From NCBI GenBank assembly GCA_019203745.1, contig CP078104.1, forward strand, positions 868,001 through 932,000: DNA of 64,000 nt, written 5' to 3'. A program made the position numbers and the translations under genes. Positions 22,621 to 32,208 of this stretch are shown here, piece by piece (the stretch's first letter is position 1; the number at the start of each line of letters is the position of its first letter). The notes under the pieces were generated by a model. The model had not been told where the DNA came from and did not search any database. It saw only the letters and a list, made by a program, of their open reading frames with translations. The DNA is from Chryseobacterium sp. E1 (GTDB taxonomy: Bacteria > Bacteroidota > Bacteroidia > Flavobacteriales > Weeksellaceae).

Positions 22621-22704
22621 TTAAAATGCCGTTTCCTTACTGTTGTAAATGACAACAGCTGCAATAGAAATGACAATAATATTTTTCTGATTCGTAAAAT
22701 TCAT
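22621..22704 (-). CDS. ilv operon leader peptide 1
   Basis: A 27-residue frame starting MNFTNQKNIIVISIAAVVIY and ending NSKETAF. The core has five Ile and three Val within eleven residues. Its last codons contain GAAACGGC, the perfect complement of the terminator 1 5' arm. The gene starts only four bases after the -7 box, so the message would be leaderless or nearly so. It is upstream of a second leader-terminator unit, giving two attenuators in series ahead of ilvE. Confidence 0.8.
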   Translation of the reverse strand: MNFTNQKNIIVISIAAVVIYNSKETAF

Positions 22705-22708
22705 GTTG

Positions 22709-22737
22709 CAAATGTATAAACTTTTAATTACTCACAA
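22709..22737 (-). promoter_or_regulatory. Promoter of the ilv leader/operon
   Basis: On the minus strand TTG (22735-22737), an 18-bp spacer and TACATTTG (22709-22716) fit the Bacteroidota -33/-7 pattern. Leader peptide 1 begins four bases beyond the -7 box. A second promoter just before leader 2 (TTTATTTGTAC) is possible but weaker. Confidence 0.65.
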
Positions 22738-22753
22738 GTTTTTTTAACACTTT

Positions 22754-23620
22754 TTATTTTTTTAATAAAAATCGGGTAAGTGTTTCCTTTGCTTCAGCAA
22801 CGTCATGAACTCTTAAAATCTTTGCTCCCTGCTCCAATACTTTCAGGTGAAGTTTCTGGGTTTCTTCATTGATATCCATTGGCGATTTCCCAAGAGGTTT
22901 ATAGATAAATGACTTTCTTGAAATCCCTATGAGTAAAGGCAATCTTCCAAATCCAAGGTATTCCACTTCACTGATCATTTTCATCTGGTCTTCCACAGTT
23001 TTTCCAAAGCCGAAACCCGGGTCAAGAATAATATCATTGACTCCTTTTTCCCGAAGCAGATTTACCTTTTCGGAAAAATAACGGTTGACTTCCAGCGTAA
23101 TGTCTTCAAATCTTATTTTATCATGCATGGTTTCATAAGACGGATTGATGTGCATGAGGATATAAGGAAGCTTTGTTTCCGCCACTGCATCAAGCATTTC
23201 TGCATCGTATTGCCCGCCTGAAATATCATTGACAATGTCGATTCCCTCATTGAATCCGAACCTGACAGTATCAGCATAAAAAGTATCCAGCGAGATCAAT
23301 GCTTCCGGAAATTCTTTTTTAATCCGGGAGATCATGTTTCCAATCCTGTTTATTTCTTCTTCACTACTCAGAAATTCAGCGTTGGGGCGTGTAGACTGAG
23401 GGCCGATATCAATGATTTCAGCTCCTTCTCTCAGGAGTTTTTCTGTCTGCTTCAATGCTGCATTTTCATTATTGAATTTTCCTCCGTCAGAGAATGAATC
23501 GGGAGTAAGGTTGAGAATTCCCATGATTTTTGGCATGTGGAGCTGGATGAGACGGCCGTTGCAGTTGATAGAGTAAATTTCAGGTTCTGAGGGCTTGAAA
23601 ATGGTAGCGTTTGGGAGCAT
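22754..23620 (-). CDS. folP: Dihydropteroate synthase
   Basis: It condenses p-aminobenzoate with the hydroxymethyl-dihydropterin pyrophosphate in folate synthesis and is the sulfonamide target. The frame is intact at 288 residues. Signature blocks are MGILNLTPDSFSDGGKF, IIDIGPQSTRPNAEFLS, GIDIVNDISGG, LDPGFGFGKT and LIGISRKSF, all in the normal order of the TIM barrel. It is transcribed leftward towards the ilv leader, whose promoter begins 17 bp after the folP stop; no strong terminator separates them. Its start faces the DUF1599 gene across a 255-bp divergent gap. Confidence 0.95.
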   Translation of the reverse strand: MLPNATIFKPSEPEIYSINCNGRLIQLHMPKIMGILNLTPDSFSDGGKFNNENAALKQTEKLLREGAEIIDIGPQSTRPNAEFLSSEEEINRIGNMISRIKKEFPEALISLDTFYADTVRFGFNEGIDIVNDISGGQYDAEMLDAVAETKLPYILMHINPSYETMHDKIRFEDITLEVNRYFSEKVNLLREKGVNDIILDPGFGFGKTVEDQMKMISEVEYLGFGRLPLLIGISRKSFIYKPLGKSPMDINEETQKLHLKVLEQGAKILRVHDVAEAKETLTRFLLKK

Positions 23621-23850
23621 GAGAGAATCTATAATTGATTGGACGATGAATGATTTTTATTGTGCAAAATTAAGGATTTGTAAAATGTATTCAGATAAAA
23701 ATTGAGATAAGATAACAGATAAAAAGATGATAGAAAAGGGATGATAGAGAAAAGATTTTAATTTCCGCAACTTATTACTCATAACTCTTCACCCTCCTAC
23801 TTTCCCTTCCCACCCAATAAGTGTCAGTCTAAAATCTCGAACCGAATTCG

Positions 23851-23858
23851 TATATTTG
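23851..23858 (+). promoter_or_regulatory. -7 box for the DUF1599 gene
   Basis: TATATTTG, an exact TAnnTTTG match, 18 bp before the start codon at 23876. A -33 element was not evident. Confidence 0.55.
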
Positions 23859-23875
23859 GAAGATTAAGAAAATTT

Positions 23876-24439
23876 ATGCTAAAAACATCAGTACAATTCG
23901 GGGAAGTTATCAGTCAGTGTCGTGATCTTTTCAGTAAAAAACTACAGGATTACGGTGCGGCATGGAGGGTTTTAAGGCAAGTTCCATTACGGATCAGATT
24001 TACATCAAAGTCAATAGAATCCGTACGCTGCAGATGACCGATAAAAAGATGGTGGATGAAAGTGAAGAAGATGAATTCGTCGCCATTGTCAACTACTCTA
24101 TCATTGGGCTTATTCAGCTTGAAAAAGGGCTTGCCAATGACTTTAATGAAAATAAGGAAGAAATCTTAGGTCTGTACGACAAATATGCCAGTGAAGCAAA
24201 GGCTTTAATGGAAAGGAAAATCATGATTACGGTGAAGCATGGAGGGATATGAGGATTTCATCCATCACAGATCTTATCTATCAAAAAGTACTGAGGACCA
24301 AACAGATTGAAGACAACCAGGAAAAACCATCGTTTCCGAAGGTCTGGATGCCAACTATTTCGATATGCTGAACTATGCTGTTTTCTGTCTGATCAAATTT
24401 TCTGAAAAAAATAATCAATTCGAACCCAAAACTATTTAA
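23876..24439 (+). CDS. DUF1599 domain protein (two repeats)
   Basis: From 23876 it reads MLKTSVQFGEVISQCRDLFS and about 187 residues after frame correction near 23970, 24240 and 24325. The DUF1599 unit is present twice: KKLQDYGAAWRVLRPSSITDQ then, in the second half, ERKNHDYGEAWRDMRISSIT. Each is followed by an aromatic/Asn block (VAIVNYSIIGLIQLE, DMLNYAVFCLIKF). The function of the domain is unknown; its short helices resemble nucleotide-handling NTP-pyrophosphatase-like proteins only loosely. It ends one base before the next start, so the pair is an operon. Confidence 0.85.
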
Positions 24440-24440
24440 T

Positions 24441-25549
24441 ATGATCAAAGGTTTATTACGCTTTATTATTGCAGTTATTTTCATTCTTTCAGGCTTTGTA
24501 AAAGCTGTGGATCTGGTAGGATTTTCTTTTAAAATGGAGGAATATTTCTCTCCTGCGGTCTTTAATATGCCGTTTTTTGAAAAATTTGCCCTTCTATTTT
24601 CAATCATTGTGGTTGTGCTTGAGCTTTTCCTCGGGTTTATGCTGCTGCTGAAATTAAAGCTTAAATTTACCTTATCATTTTTAATCGCTCTTTGTATATT
24701 CTTCGGATTTCTTACTTTTTATTCGGCTTACTTCAATGTAGTGACGGATTGCGGATGCTTCGGTGATGCGATCAAGTTTACTCCATGGCAGAGCTTTTTC
24801 AAAGATGTGGCTCTTTTAATTGGGCTCATTCTTCTGTTTGTAATGTATAGAAAGGAATTCCAGAAGAAAGATGAATATGGCGTGAGCAGAAAAGAGTCTT
24901 CCAGCAAATTTAAATATGCTCTTCTGGGTATTTTTTCGCTGATCATGATTTACATTATGGCTCAAGGCATTATGCATGAACCGATCATTGATTTCCGTGA
25001 TTATAAAATAGGCACAGACATCAAAGGAGAAAAGCTGAAAATCAGTAAAAACCCTTCTGAATATAAGACTTTTTATTCTCTGAAAAATCAGAAAACCGGG
25101 GAAGTAGTCAGAATCAACCAGGATGATTATATCAAAGAAACCAAATACTGGGCGGAGGGTTCGCCATGGAAAATTGAAGACGGCAAAAATGAATCTGTTC
25201 TGACGAAGGAAGGTTACAAATCTGAGATCGTGAAATTTAAAATTGAAGATCCTACAGGGATGGAGCTTACGGAAGAGATCATTAATGCGCCAAAAGCAGT
25301 GTTGGTTTTCTCTTATCATCCAAAAGAAGTTCCGGCTGACCTGCTTCAAAAAGTAGAGGCCAAAGTAAACGCTCAGAAAGGAGCATTGATCTATGGAATT
25401 TCTACAGACCCGAATACTTTTAAAACGATCAAAAATGCTATGATGGACGGAACTGCTATTAAAACCATAGCAAGAAGCAACCCGTTTGTTCTGTTCCTGG
25501 AAAAGGAAAAATCGTTGACAAGCAGCCCGCTAAAGATTACGTTAAATAA
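24441..25549 (+). CDS. DoxX-like integral membrane protein (BT_3928 type)
   Basis: The N-terminal ~140 residues form four hydrophobic helices with RFIIAVIFILSGFVKAVDL and the DCGCFGD motif typical of the DoxX/MauE-related family of Bacteroidota. A fifth helix (KYALLGIFSLIMIYIM) follows. A C-terminal soluble domain of about 200 residues has a thioredoxin-like look (KAVLVFSYHPKEVP, SNPFVLFLENGKIV) but no CXXC. Near 25500 the frame shifts, and the natural end KIVDKQPAKDYVK stops at 25547-25549. A role in envelope redox or protein maturation is a guess from family context. Confidence 0.8.
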
Positions 25550-25628
25550 TACTGGAATAAAGGCCGGAATGTCAACATCAATCTACATTGATCATCACCA
25601 TTAAACACTAAACTTAATTATAATACTT

Positions 25629-25979
25629 ATGCAAAAATCAAATAAATCAATCGCCGGTTATCACCTACTAATGATCCTTTCTTCTGTAGACGGAGAGTTT
25701 GCTCCTGAAGAAGGAATGCTTGTACAGCAGTATCTGGCGGATGAATTCCCGTTCAGAATGAATCTTGACAATGAGCTTGAAACCCTGGCTCTTTTACAGC
25801 CTGAAGAATGGAAAGACCATTTTGAGTTTCATGCAAGATGCTTCCACGAAGATTCTACTGAAGATGAGCGTGTAAAGTTTGTAAAATTTGCAAAATCATT
25901 GATAAAAGCTGATAATAAGGTAACGGATGAAGAACATACATTTTACATTCTTCTTAAAAACTTATGGGGTTTGTCATAA
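25629..25979 (+). CDS. TerB-like (DjlA N-terminal type) small protein
   Basis: An intact 116-residue helical, acidic protein. GYHLLMILSSVDGEFAPEEG and SLIKADNKVTDEEHTFYILL show two related acidic helical hairpins, D-G-E and A-D-N-K-V, as in the tellurite-resistance TerB fold. The family is thought to bind metals or partner proteins; no specific role can be read from here. The gap to the upstream DoxX-like gene is 79 bp and to the downstream peptidase 24 bp, so it may be co-transcribed with both. Confidence 0.75.
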   Translation: MQKSNKSIAGYHLLMILSSVDGEFAPEEGMLVQQYLADEFPFRMNLDNELETLALLQPEEWKDHFEFHARCFHEDSTEDERVKFVKFAKSLIKADNKVTDEEHTFYILLKNLWGLS

Positions 25980-26003
25980 AACCTCAATTCTAATAAAAAA
26001 ACC

Positions 26004-28128
26004 ATGAAAAAAATTTATCTAGGATTATTAGTAATGAGTGCATCTACATTTCAGTCTCAGCAATTTCCAAATCTGAAGGCTCCTGTTGCAGAAAAGCAGG
26101 AACACATCAGAGAAATCCATAGCGATAAGGTTAATGATCCTTATTACTGGATGATTGATTATTTTAAAAGGGAAAAGACTCTACCAAAGTCGTTGACTAT
26201 TTAAAGGCCGAAAATTCCTATTGGGAAGGTATGATGAAAGATACAGAACCTTTCAGGGAAAAGCTGTTCCAGGAAATGAAGGCCAGAATCAAGGAGAAGG
26301 ATGAGTCTGTGCCTGTTTTCAAAAACGGTTATCATTACTACAGCCGTACAGAAGCAGGAAAACAGTATTTTAAATACTGCAGGAAAAAGGGCAGCCTTAC
26401 TGCTCCGGAAGAAGTACTTCTGGATGTAGACAAGATGGCGGAAGGACATCCTTATTATGCCGCAGCAGGCTTCAGCATAAGCCCTGACAATACTAAAATG
26501 ATCTACGGAGTGGATGATGTTTCGAGAAGGCAGTACAAGCTATTCTTAAAAGATCTTTCTACCGGAAAAACAACTGATCTCGGGATAAAAAATACAACTG
26601 GTTCTGCAACATGGGCCAACGATAACAAAACAATTTTCTATACCTCCAAAAATCCTGAAACCCTTTTAACGGAAAAGATCTTCAGACATACACTGGGAAC
26701 GGATTCCGCAAAAGATGTTCTGGTATATGAGGAAAAGGATAAAACCAACTATATTGGTGTAGGAAAGACTAAAAACAACAAATTTATCCTGATCGAATCC
26801 AGTGCTACCACTTCTTCTGAAACAAGGTATCTGGATGCCAATGATCCCAATGGAAACTTCAAAGTTTTCCAGCCCAGAATAAAGAACGTATTGTATAACG
26901 TGACTTCTCTGGAAGATAAATTTTTGGTAACGACCAATAAGGATGCCCTCAACTTCAAAGTGGTGGAGGTTCCTTTGGATAAAACCGGCATCGAAAACTG
27001 GAAAGATTTTATCCCGCACAGAAAAGATGTGCTGATGGAGGATGTTTCTGCATTCAAAAACTATCTTGTTTTCAGCGAAAGACAGAACGGACTGACCCAG
27101 CTGGTGATCTATGACAGAAAAACAGGAAAAAAAGAGTTCCTTAAGTTTGATGAAGCCGCTTATACGGTTTATCCGTCAGCAAATCCTGAATACAATACGG
27201 ATAATTTCCGTTTCGGATATACTTCCATGATTACTCCAGGTTCTCAGTATGAACAGGATTTGAAGACCGGAAAAAGAACATTATTAAAGCAGCAGGAAGT
27301 TCTGGGAGGGTATCAGAAAGAAAATTATACAACCGAAAGGCTTTTTGCCACTGCAAAGGACGGCACCAGGATTCCGATTTCCATTGTTTATAAAAAGGTT
27401 TTAAAAGGATGGTAAAAATCCATTACTTCTTTATGCGTACGGCTCTTACGGAAGTTCTATGGATGCAACTTTTTCAGCAGTAACAGGCTGAGTCTTCTCG
27501 ACAGAGGTTTTGCCTATGCTATTGCTCATATCCGTGGCGGACAGGAAATGGGCAGACAATGGTATGAAGACGGCAAAATGATGAAAAAGAAAAATACATT
27601 TACCGATTTCATCGATGCCGGAGAATATCTGGTAAAGAAAAATATACCTCTCCAAAGCATCTTTATGCCCAGGGAGGAAGTGCCGGCGGATTATTGATGG
27701 GTGCCATAGCCAATATGAGCCCTGCTCTTTGGAACGGAGTGATCTCTCAGGTCCCGTTTGTAGATGTTGTGAATACCATGCTGGATACAAGTATTCCGCT
27801 TACAACCAATGAATATGACGAATGGGGAAATCCGAACAATAAGGAGGCCTATTTTTATATGAAATCTTATTCTCCCTATGAAAATATAGAAAAGAAAAAC
27901 TATCCTAACCTACTGGTAACAACAGGTCTTCATGATTCTCAGGTACAGTATTTCGAACCTGCAAAATGGGTAGCGAAACTGAGAGATATGAAAACGGATA
28001 AAAATGTATTATTGCTAAAAACCGATATGGACTACGGTCATGGCGGCGCTTCAGGAAGATTTGATTACCTGAAGGATATCGCATTGGTGTATGCATTCAT
28101 GTTTAAACTGGAAGGAATTAATAAATAA
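26004..28128 (+). CDS. Secreted prolyl-oligopeptidase family peptidase (oligopeptidase B-like, S9A)
   Basis: An N-terminal signal ([19 protein letters not shown]) precedes the start of the S9A propeller, [13 protein letters not shown] seven-bladed propeller region follows, then the alpha/beta hydrolase. Catalytic elements are [10 protein letters not shown] (Ser), the Asp region around [16 protein letters not shown], and [12 protein letters not shown] (His). [14 protein letters not shown] is the characteristic oxyanion stretch. It cuts short peptides, probably after Arg/Lys. Breaks near 26165, 27400, 27480 and 27640 are present; the corrected length is about 710 residues. The signal peptide sets it apart from cytoplasmic oligopeptidase B. 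Confidence 0.9.
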
Positions 28129-28131
28129 TCT

Positions 28132-28534
28132 ATGAAAAAACTACTTGTTTTATCCCTGTTTTCTATAGCAGCAGGGTTAACAGCTCAAAAAAGGAATATG
28201 ATCCAAAAGTCATGGGATGTTACAAAGGCTCTGAAGTCAATCAGCAGATGGAAGGAGTTTCAAAATATTGGGTATCATGCAGGCTGGAAAAAGGTAAAAG
28301 CATCCTGATGTTTGTTGCCATCAACGCAGACGGCAGTGTGGTACAGGAAACGGAAAACGGCAGCTGGTGGACTCAAAACGGAAATATTATGAACTTCATA
28401 AAACAGATAATGTGACAGACATTTATAATTATGAAGTACTGGCTAATGGTGATGTGAAATTTCAATCTGTCGAAATGATGGGAAAAAAAGACAACACTTA
28501 TGTTTTTACTGACACAAAAATAAACGAAGATTAA
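28132..28534 (+). CDS. Small secreted hypothetical protein
   Basis: Begins MKKLLVLSLFSIAAGLTAQ, a clear signal peptide, 3 bp after the peptidase stop. After correction near 28190 and 28395 the mature part is about 115 residues, with GCYKGSEVNQQMEGVSKYW, WWTQNGKYYELHKTDN and a C-terminal KDNTYVFTDTKINED. The pattern suggests a small beta-sheet (lipocalin-like) domain. I do not recognise a named family. It is probably part of the oligopeptidase transcript. Confidence 0.7.
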
Positions 28535-28547
28535 ATAAGAAATAATT

Positions 28548-29310
28548 ATGAGAAGAAAAAATAGTTGCAGGCAACTGGAAAATGAACAAAAATGTAATTG
28601 ATGCACAACAATTGATGATTCAGTTACTAAGCTATAAAAACAACACTTCTACCAACTGTGAGGTTTGGATCGCTCCCCGTCTCTGTATCTGATGATGGCC
28701 AAAGATATCTTTGAAAAGGATGAGATCGGAGTATTTTCCCAGGACATGAGCGAGCATGAAAGCGGTGCTTACACCGGAGAAATTTCTGCAGATATGTTAG
28801 AGTCTATCGACGCAACAGGTTCATTAATCGGCCACTCTGAGAGAAGACAATACCACGGTGAAACAGATGCCCAGTGTAACAAAAAAGATTAAGCTGGCAT
28901 TGGATAAAGGTCTTATTCCTGTCTACTGCAACGGGGAAACTCTTGATCAAAGAAAGGCTGGACAACACCTTGAGGTGGTAAAAAGCCAGACAGAAGAAGC
29001 TCTTTTCACTCTTTCTGCTGAAGAGATCAAAAAAGTAGTGATTGCTTACGAACCGGTTTGGGCTATCGGAACCGGAGAAACAGCAACACCGGAACAGGCT
29101 CAGGAAATTCATGCACACATCAGAAATATTATTGCGGCAAAGTACGGTCAGGAAACTGCAGATGAAGTTTCAATCCTTTACGGCGGATCTGTAAAACCGG
29201 ATAATGCAAAAGAGATCTTCTCCCAGCCTGATATTGACGGAGGGCTTATTGGAGGTGCTGCTTTAAAATTAGAAGACTTCTCGAAGATCATTGAAGCTTT
29301 TAACTCATAA
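28548..29310 (+). CDS. tpiA: Triosephosphate isomerase
   Basis: Interconverts dihydroxyacetone phosphate and glyceraldehyde 3-phosphate. From 28548 the corrected start is [14 protein letters not shown] (substrate Lys). [11 protein letters not shown] has the electrophile His, [11 protein letters not shown] has the catalytic Glu, and [10 protein letters not shown] and GGLIGGAAL bind the phosphate. Breaks near 28562, 28675 and 28888 are resolved by single bases. The reconstructed 253 residues is standard. Lies 13 bp after the small secreted protein gene. Confidence 0.95.
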
Positions 29311-29324
29311 AGACTTTCCATCGG

Positions 29325-29623
29325 ATGAACATAAAAAGATTCAGTATAATATTCTTCGGACTTCTTTTATTTGATTTGATTTATGTCTTTATCTATGATC
29401 AGTTTATGATAGGTTTAAAGCCTGAGTTCCTGAATTATCCATTGGCCCTGATCAAGGTTCTGGCCCTATTTCCGGCAGTTCTGTTTAATAAATCGCTGCC
29501 CTTCTATGCTCTTATCCCCACTTATCAGGCGATATTGATATTTATAGGGAACGTTTTAGTACAGGCATTTTTAATGTACAGATTCCTCTTTGGAGGAGTA
29601 AGAAATAAAAAGACTATCAATAA
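29325..29623 (+). CDS. Small integral membrane protein
   Basis: A hydrophobic protein of about 98 residues with three membrane segments (IKRFSIIFFGLLLFDLIYVF, LALIKVLALFPAVLF, AILIFIGNVLVQAFLMY). As given, the frame reads on into the terminator hairpin. One more A at the A-run near 29605 gives the end RNKKDYQ with a stop at 29621-29623, just before the hairpin, which I prefer. Family not recognised. Probably co-transcribed with tpiA (14-bp gap). Confidence 0.6.
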
Positions 29624-29624
29624 A

Positions 29625-29658
29625 AAACGGCGGAATCTTCGATTCCGCCGTTTCTTTT
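29625..29658. terminator. Bidirectional terminator between convergent genes
   Basis: CGGCGGAATC pairs with GATTCCGCCG around a TTC loop, with A runs on one side and T runs on the other, so it serves tpiA's transcript and the leftward phytase-like gene. Confidence 0.85.
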
Positions 29659-29670
29659 AAAAAAATCTAA

Positions 29671-30935
29671 TTATTGAATATCGACTACATACATTGTTCC
29701 TTTATCCACCTTTCCTGTTTTAGGCAGAATTTTTGTTTTGGGATTTCCGTTTCCATCATCTACAACTCCGAAATCATCATCATTGAAAACCGCCAGTTTA
29801 TTGTTTCCTAAATAAACAATTCCTTCAAATTTATCATGTTCATACCCCAGCTTTTTAACCAGATCTACGGCTAATGTCTTTGAAACAGGTTTTATTCCGG
29901 CATTGGTAATTTCATCCCATGAGCATTGCTCCAGAGCCTTTCCGTTTATTTCTTTCCCGTTTACAGCATTAATATCGGTGCCGTTTACATCTGTGGCATT
30001 GGCCAGGCTGATTCTGTATACTTTTTGATTCCTCCCTGTGAACCGAAATTTCCGTCTCTTTCGATTACTAAAAATTCAGTATTGCTTAATGCGGTAATAT
30101 CACAAACCGAATCGGAAGCTCCCCATCCTGTTTATATAAGAACTGTCTGGTCTGCCCGGTATTGACGTCAAATGTTACAATTCTTGTCAGGGTTGTATTG
30201 GTCGCCAATGCTTTTGTAGGAACAAACATCATTGATTGCATGGTACCTACCAATGTTTTTCCGTCCGGTGTCATACAAAGACCTTCCATTCCTCTGTTGG
30301 CTCTTCTTTTGGCTAGAACCGCAGGTAATTTTCTTGGTCCTGTATTTACACCCACCGGGCTTATTCTTTCCAGTTCAATTCCGTCAGCACTGTAATGTAC
30401 GATATGGGGACCATATTCATCAGAAACCCAGAATGTACCATCCGGTGCAGCAACAATACTTTCACTGTCTAATCCGTATTTATCCGTCCCCAGAACATTT
30501 CCGGCAGCATCATAAGGTATCTCCCGTACTTCCCATTCCCACAGGGTTTGGGAGTCCTGTAATGGGCTGTCCGCCCGGATTTTTAAGTTTAATATATTTA
30601 ATAACCTCAACATTTCCTTCTGCATTGATCTTAAAATGCATAATGGTTGGAGTGAAATTGGGTGTCAGGAATTTTTTCCCGTTCAGATAATCTGTATTCG
30701 GGCCACGGTCTGTGATGACGTAAAATTCACCTTTTCTGGTAGGATGTGCCGCTGCTCCTGAACCAAATCCTCCATTGATTACATCCACTCCATTGATTGT
30801 TGCCAATTTGGTAAAAGGAAACTCCTGAGGAAGTCTGGAATAATTGATATCAGTATCCGGATTATTGATGGTATCGTTATCATTACATGATGCGAATACA
30901 GCAAGCATCAAAACAGATAAAAGTAACTTTTTCAT
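29671..30935 (-). CDS. Phytase-like esterase lipoprotein (esterase-like activity of phytase family)
   Basis: A lipoprotein signal is seen in MKKLLLSVLMLAVFASC. The mature protein shows GFGSGAAAHPTRKGEFYVIT, TDRGPNTDYLNGKKF and SESIVAAPDGTFWVSDEYGP, then RGMEGLCMTPDGKTLVG. Near the C-terminus KFEGIVYLGNNKLAVFNDDD appears. This is the beta-propeller pattern of the PF13449-type phytase/esterase family. Substrate is unknown; a secreted phosphate-scavenging or esterase role is plausible. Breaks near 30520, 30110 and 30020. A companion in theme to the PhoX-like lipoprotein at 7242, although they are not linked. Confidence 0.82.
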
Positions 30936-31147
30936 ATTCTCTTTTATGGCTGCGAAAGTATAAATTGATTGTAAACTGATCTTGAATACAATGATAATTG
31001 TACTTTAACAATAGAATTACAAAATGAATTGAATATAAACAGAAAAAGAAAATTTAAAAGTAAAAAAAAACAACCTAACTCAATCATTAATTAATATTAA
31101 AGTCAAATTATTTGACTTTTGAGACAGTTTCTTTTTATGAGAACATG

Positions 31148-31213
31148 GAAAACCACCCCGTCAAAAATTCTTTGAATTTTCGCCACCCCTCCAAAGGAGG
31201 GGAATTTTTACAT
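31148..31213. repeat. Dispersed palindromic repeat family A, copy 1
   Basis: About 65 bp made of two hairpins. One arm pair is around CCCCTCC/GGAGGGG; the other is the palindrome AAAATTCTTTGAATTTT. It is bounded by AACCACCCCGTC on one side and CTTCAGCTGAG on the other. Five more copies lie at 44297, 47061, 51128, 57718 and 63309. All are intergenic. Confidence 0.85.
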
Positions 31214-31270
31214 CTTCAGCTGAGAATATGGTCTGGATTATAGATTCCTTCTGAAGTATTTCTTCATGAT

Positions 31271-31353
31271 TGATTGTGGCTGTATTCCTACGGAATGACA
31301 AACTGTATGGATAAACCATCATTCCAATTGTATCATGCCGTAGGAATCCAAAA
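31271..31353. repeat. Dispersed repeat family B, copy 1
   Basis: An imperfect inverted repeat of about 80 bp: TTCCTACGGAATGACAAACT on the left and CATGCCGTAGGAATCC on the right, with a centre containing ATCATTCCAATTG. Related copies are at 57597-57664 and 63436-63510. The rest of 30936-31361 is AT-rich and holds nothing else I can identify. Confidence 0.8.
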
Positions 31354-31361
31354 TTAAACCA

Positions 31362-31391
31362 ACAAAAAACCGCACCAGATTGGTGCGGTTC
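31362..31391 (-). terminator. Rho-independent terminator of clpP
   Basis: AACCGCACCA pairs with TGGTGCGGTT; a T run follows on the minus strand. It lies 19 bp after the clpP stop. Confidence 0.85.
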
Positions 31392-31409
31392 TTATGATTT
31401 TACAATCAA

Positions 31410-32096
31410 TTATTTTTTCTCAGCAGCTCTCTGAAGTACCTCGTCTACCATTCCGTAGCCTTTAGCTTCTTCAGAAGTCATCCAGTAATCTCTGTCAGAA
31501 GATTTTTCAACCCATTCGTAAGTCTGACCTGAGTGGTGACCAATGATTTCATATAATTCCTGCTTAAGTTTCAGCATCTCTCTAAGGTTGATCTCCATAT
31601 CAGAAGCCACACCTTGTGCACCTCCTGAAGGCTGGTGAATCATTACTCTTGAGTGCTTCAGTGCAGAACGTTTTCCTTTTTCACCAGCAACCAATAGTAC
31701 AGCCCCCATTGATGCAGCCATTCCTGTACAGATTGTAGCCACGTCCGGCTTGATGATCTGCATGGTGTCATAAATACCTAAACCTGCATATACGCTACCA
31801 CCGGGAGAGTTGATATAGATCTGAATATCTTTTGAAGGGTCTGCGCTTTCAAGGAATAAAAGCTGTGCCGTAACGATATTCGCTACCTGATCATCAATAC
31901 CTGTTCCCAGGAAGATAATTCTGTCCATCATTAGACGGGAGAAAACGTCCATCTGAGCAACGTTCAATCTTCTTTCTTCCATGATGTACGGGGTAAGATT
32001 CGTTGGGCCATACATTCCCATATACTGATCGGTAACCAGACCGTTGTTTCCTAAATGTTTTACAGAGAAGTCTCTGAATTCCTTTTTAATGTCCAT
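31410..32096 (-). CDS. clpP: ATP-dependent Clp protease proteolytic subunit
   Basis: The serine peptidase chamber subunit working with ClpX/ClpA-type unfoldases. The intact frame is 228 residues. The catalytic Ser is in GMAASMGAVLL and the His in SRVMIHQPSGG; the Asp lies in the following helix-rich part (SDRDYWMTSEEA). The substrate-binding strand INSPGGSVYAGLGIYDTMQ is present. The N-terminal 30 residues before the core are longer than in E. coli, as common in Flavobacteriia. Transcribed singly, with dnaG upstream on the same strand. Confidence 0.95.
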   Translation of the reverse strand: MDIKKEFRDFSVKHLGNNGLVTDQYMGMYGPTNLTPYIMEERRLNVAQMDVFSRLMMDRIIFLGTGIDDQVANIVTAQLLFLESADPSKDIQIYINSPGGSVYAGLGIYDTMQIIKPDVATICTGMAASMGAVLLVAGEKGKRSALKHSRVMIHQPSGGAQGVASDMEINLREMLKLKQELYEIIGHHSGQTYEWVEKSSDRDYWMTSEEAKGYGMVDEVLQRAAEKK

Positions 32097-32208
32097 ATTT
32101 CTATTATGTATTATTTTAACAATATTCTCGAAGTTTAAATTACAATATTTATTCCTAAAATTTTATAGGACTTTTTGTCACAGAATCATAGAAAACATTG
32201 TCTCTAAA

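Noticed and set aside
29325..29660. 111-residue membrane protein ending inside the terminator
   Set aside because: The basic tail is the terminator hairpin read as protein; one A restores a stop just before it.
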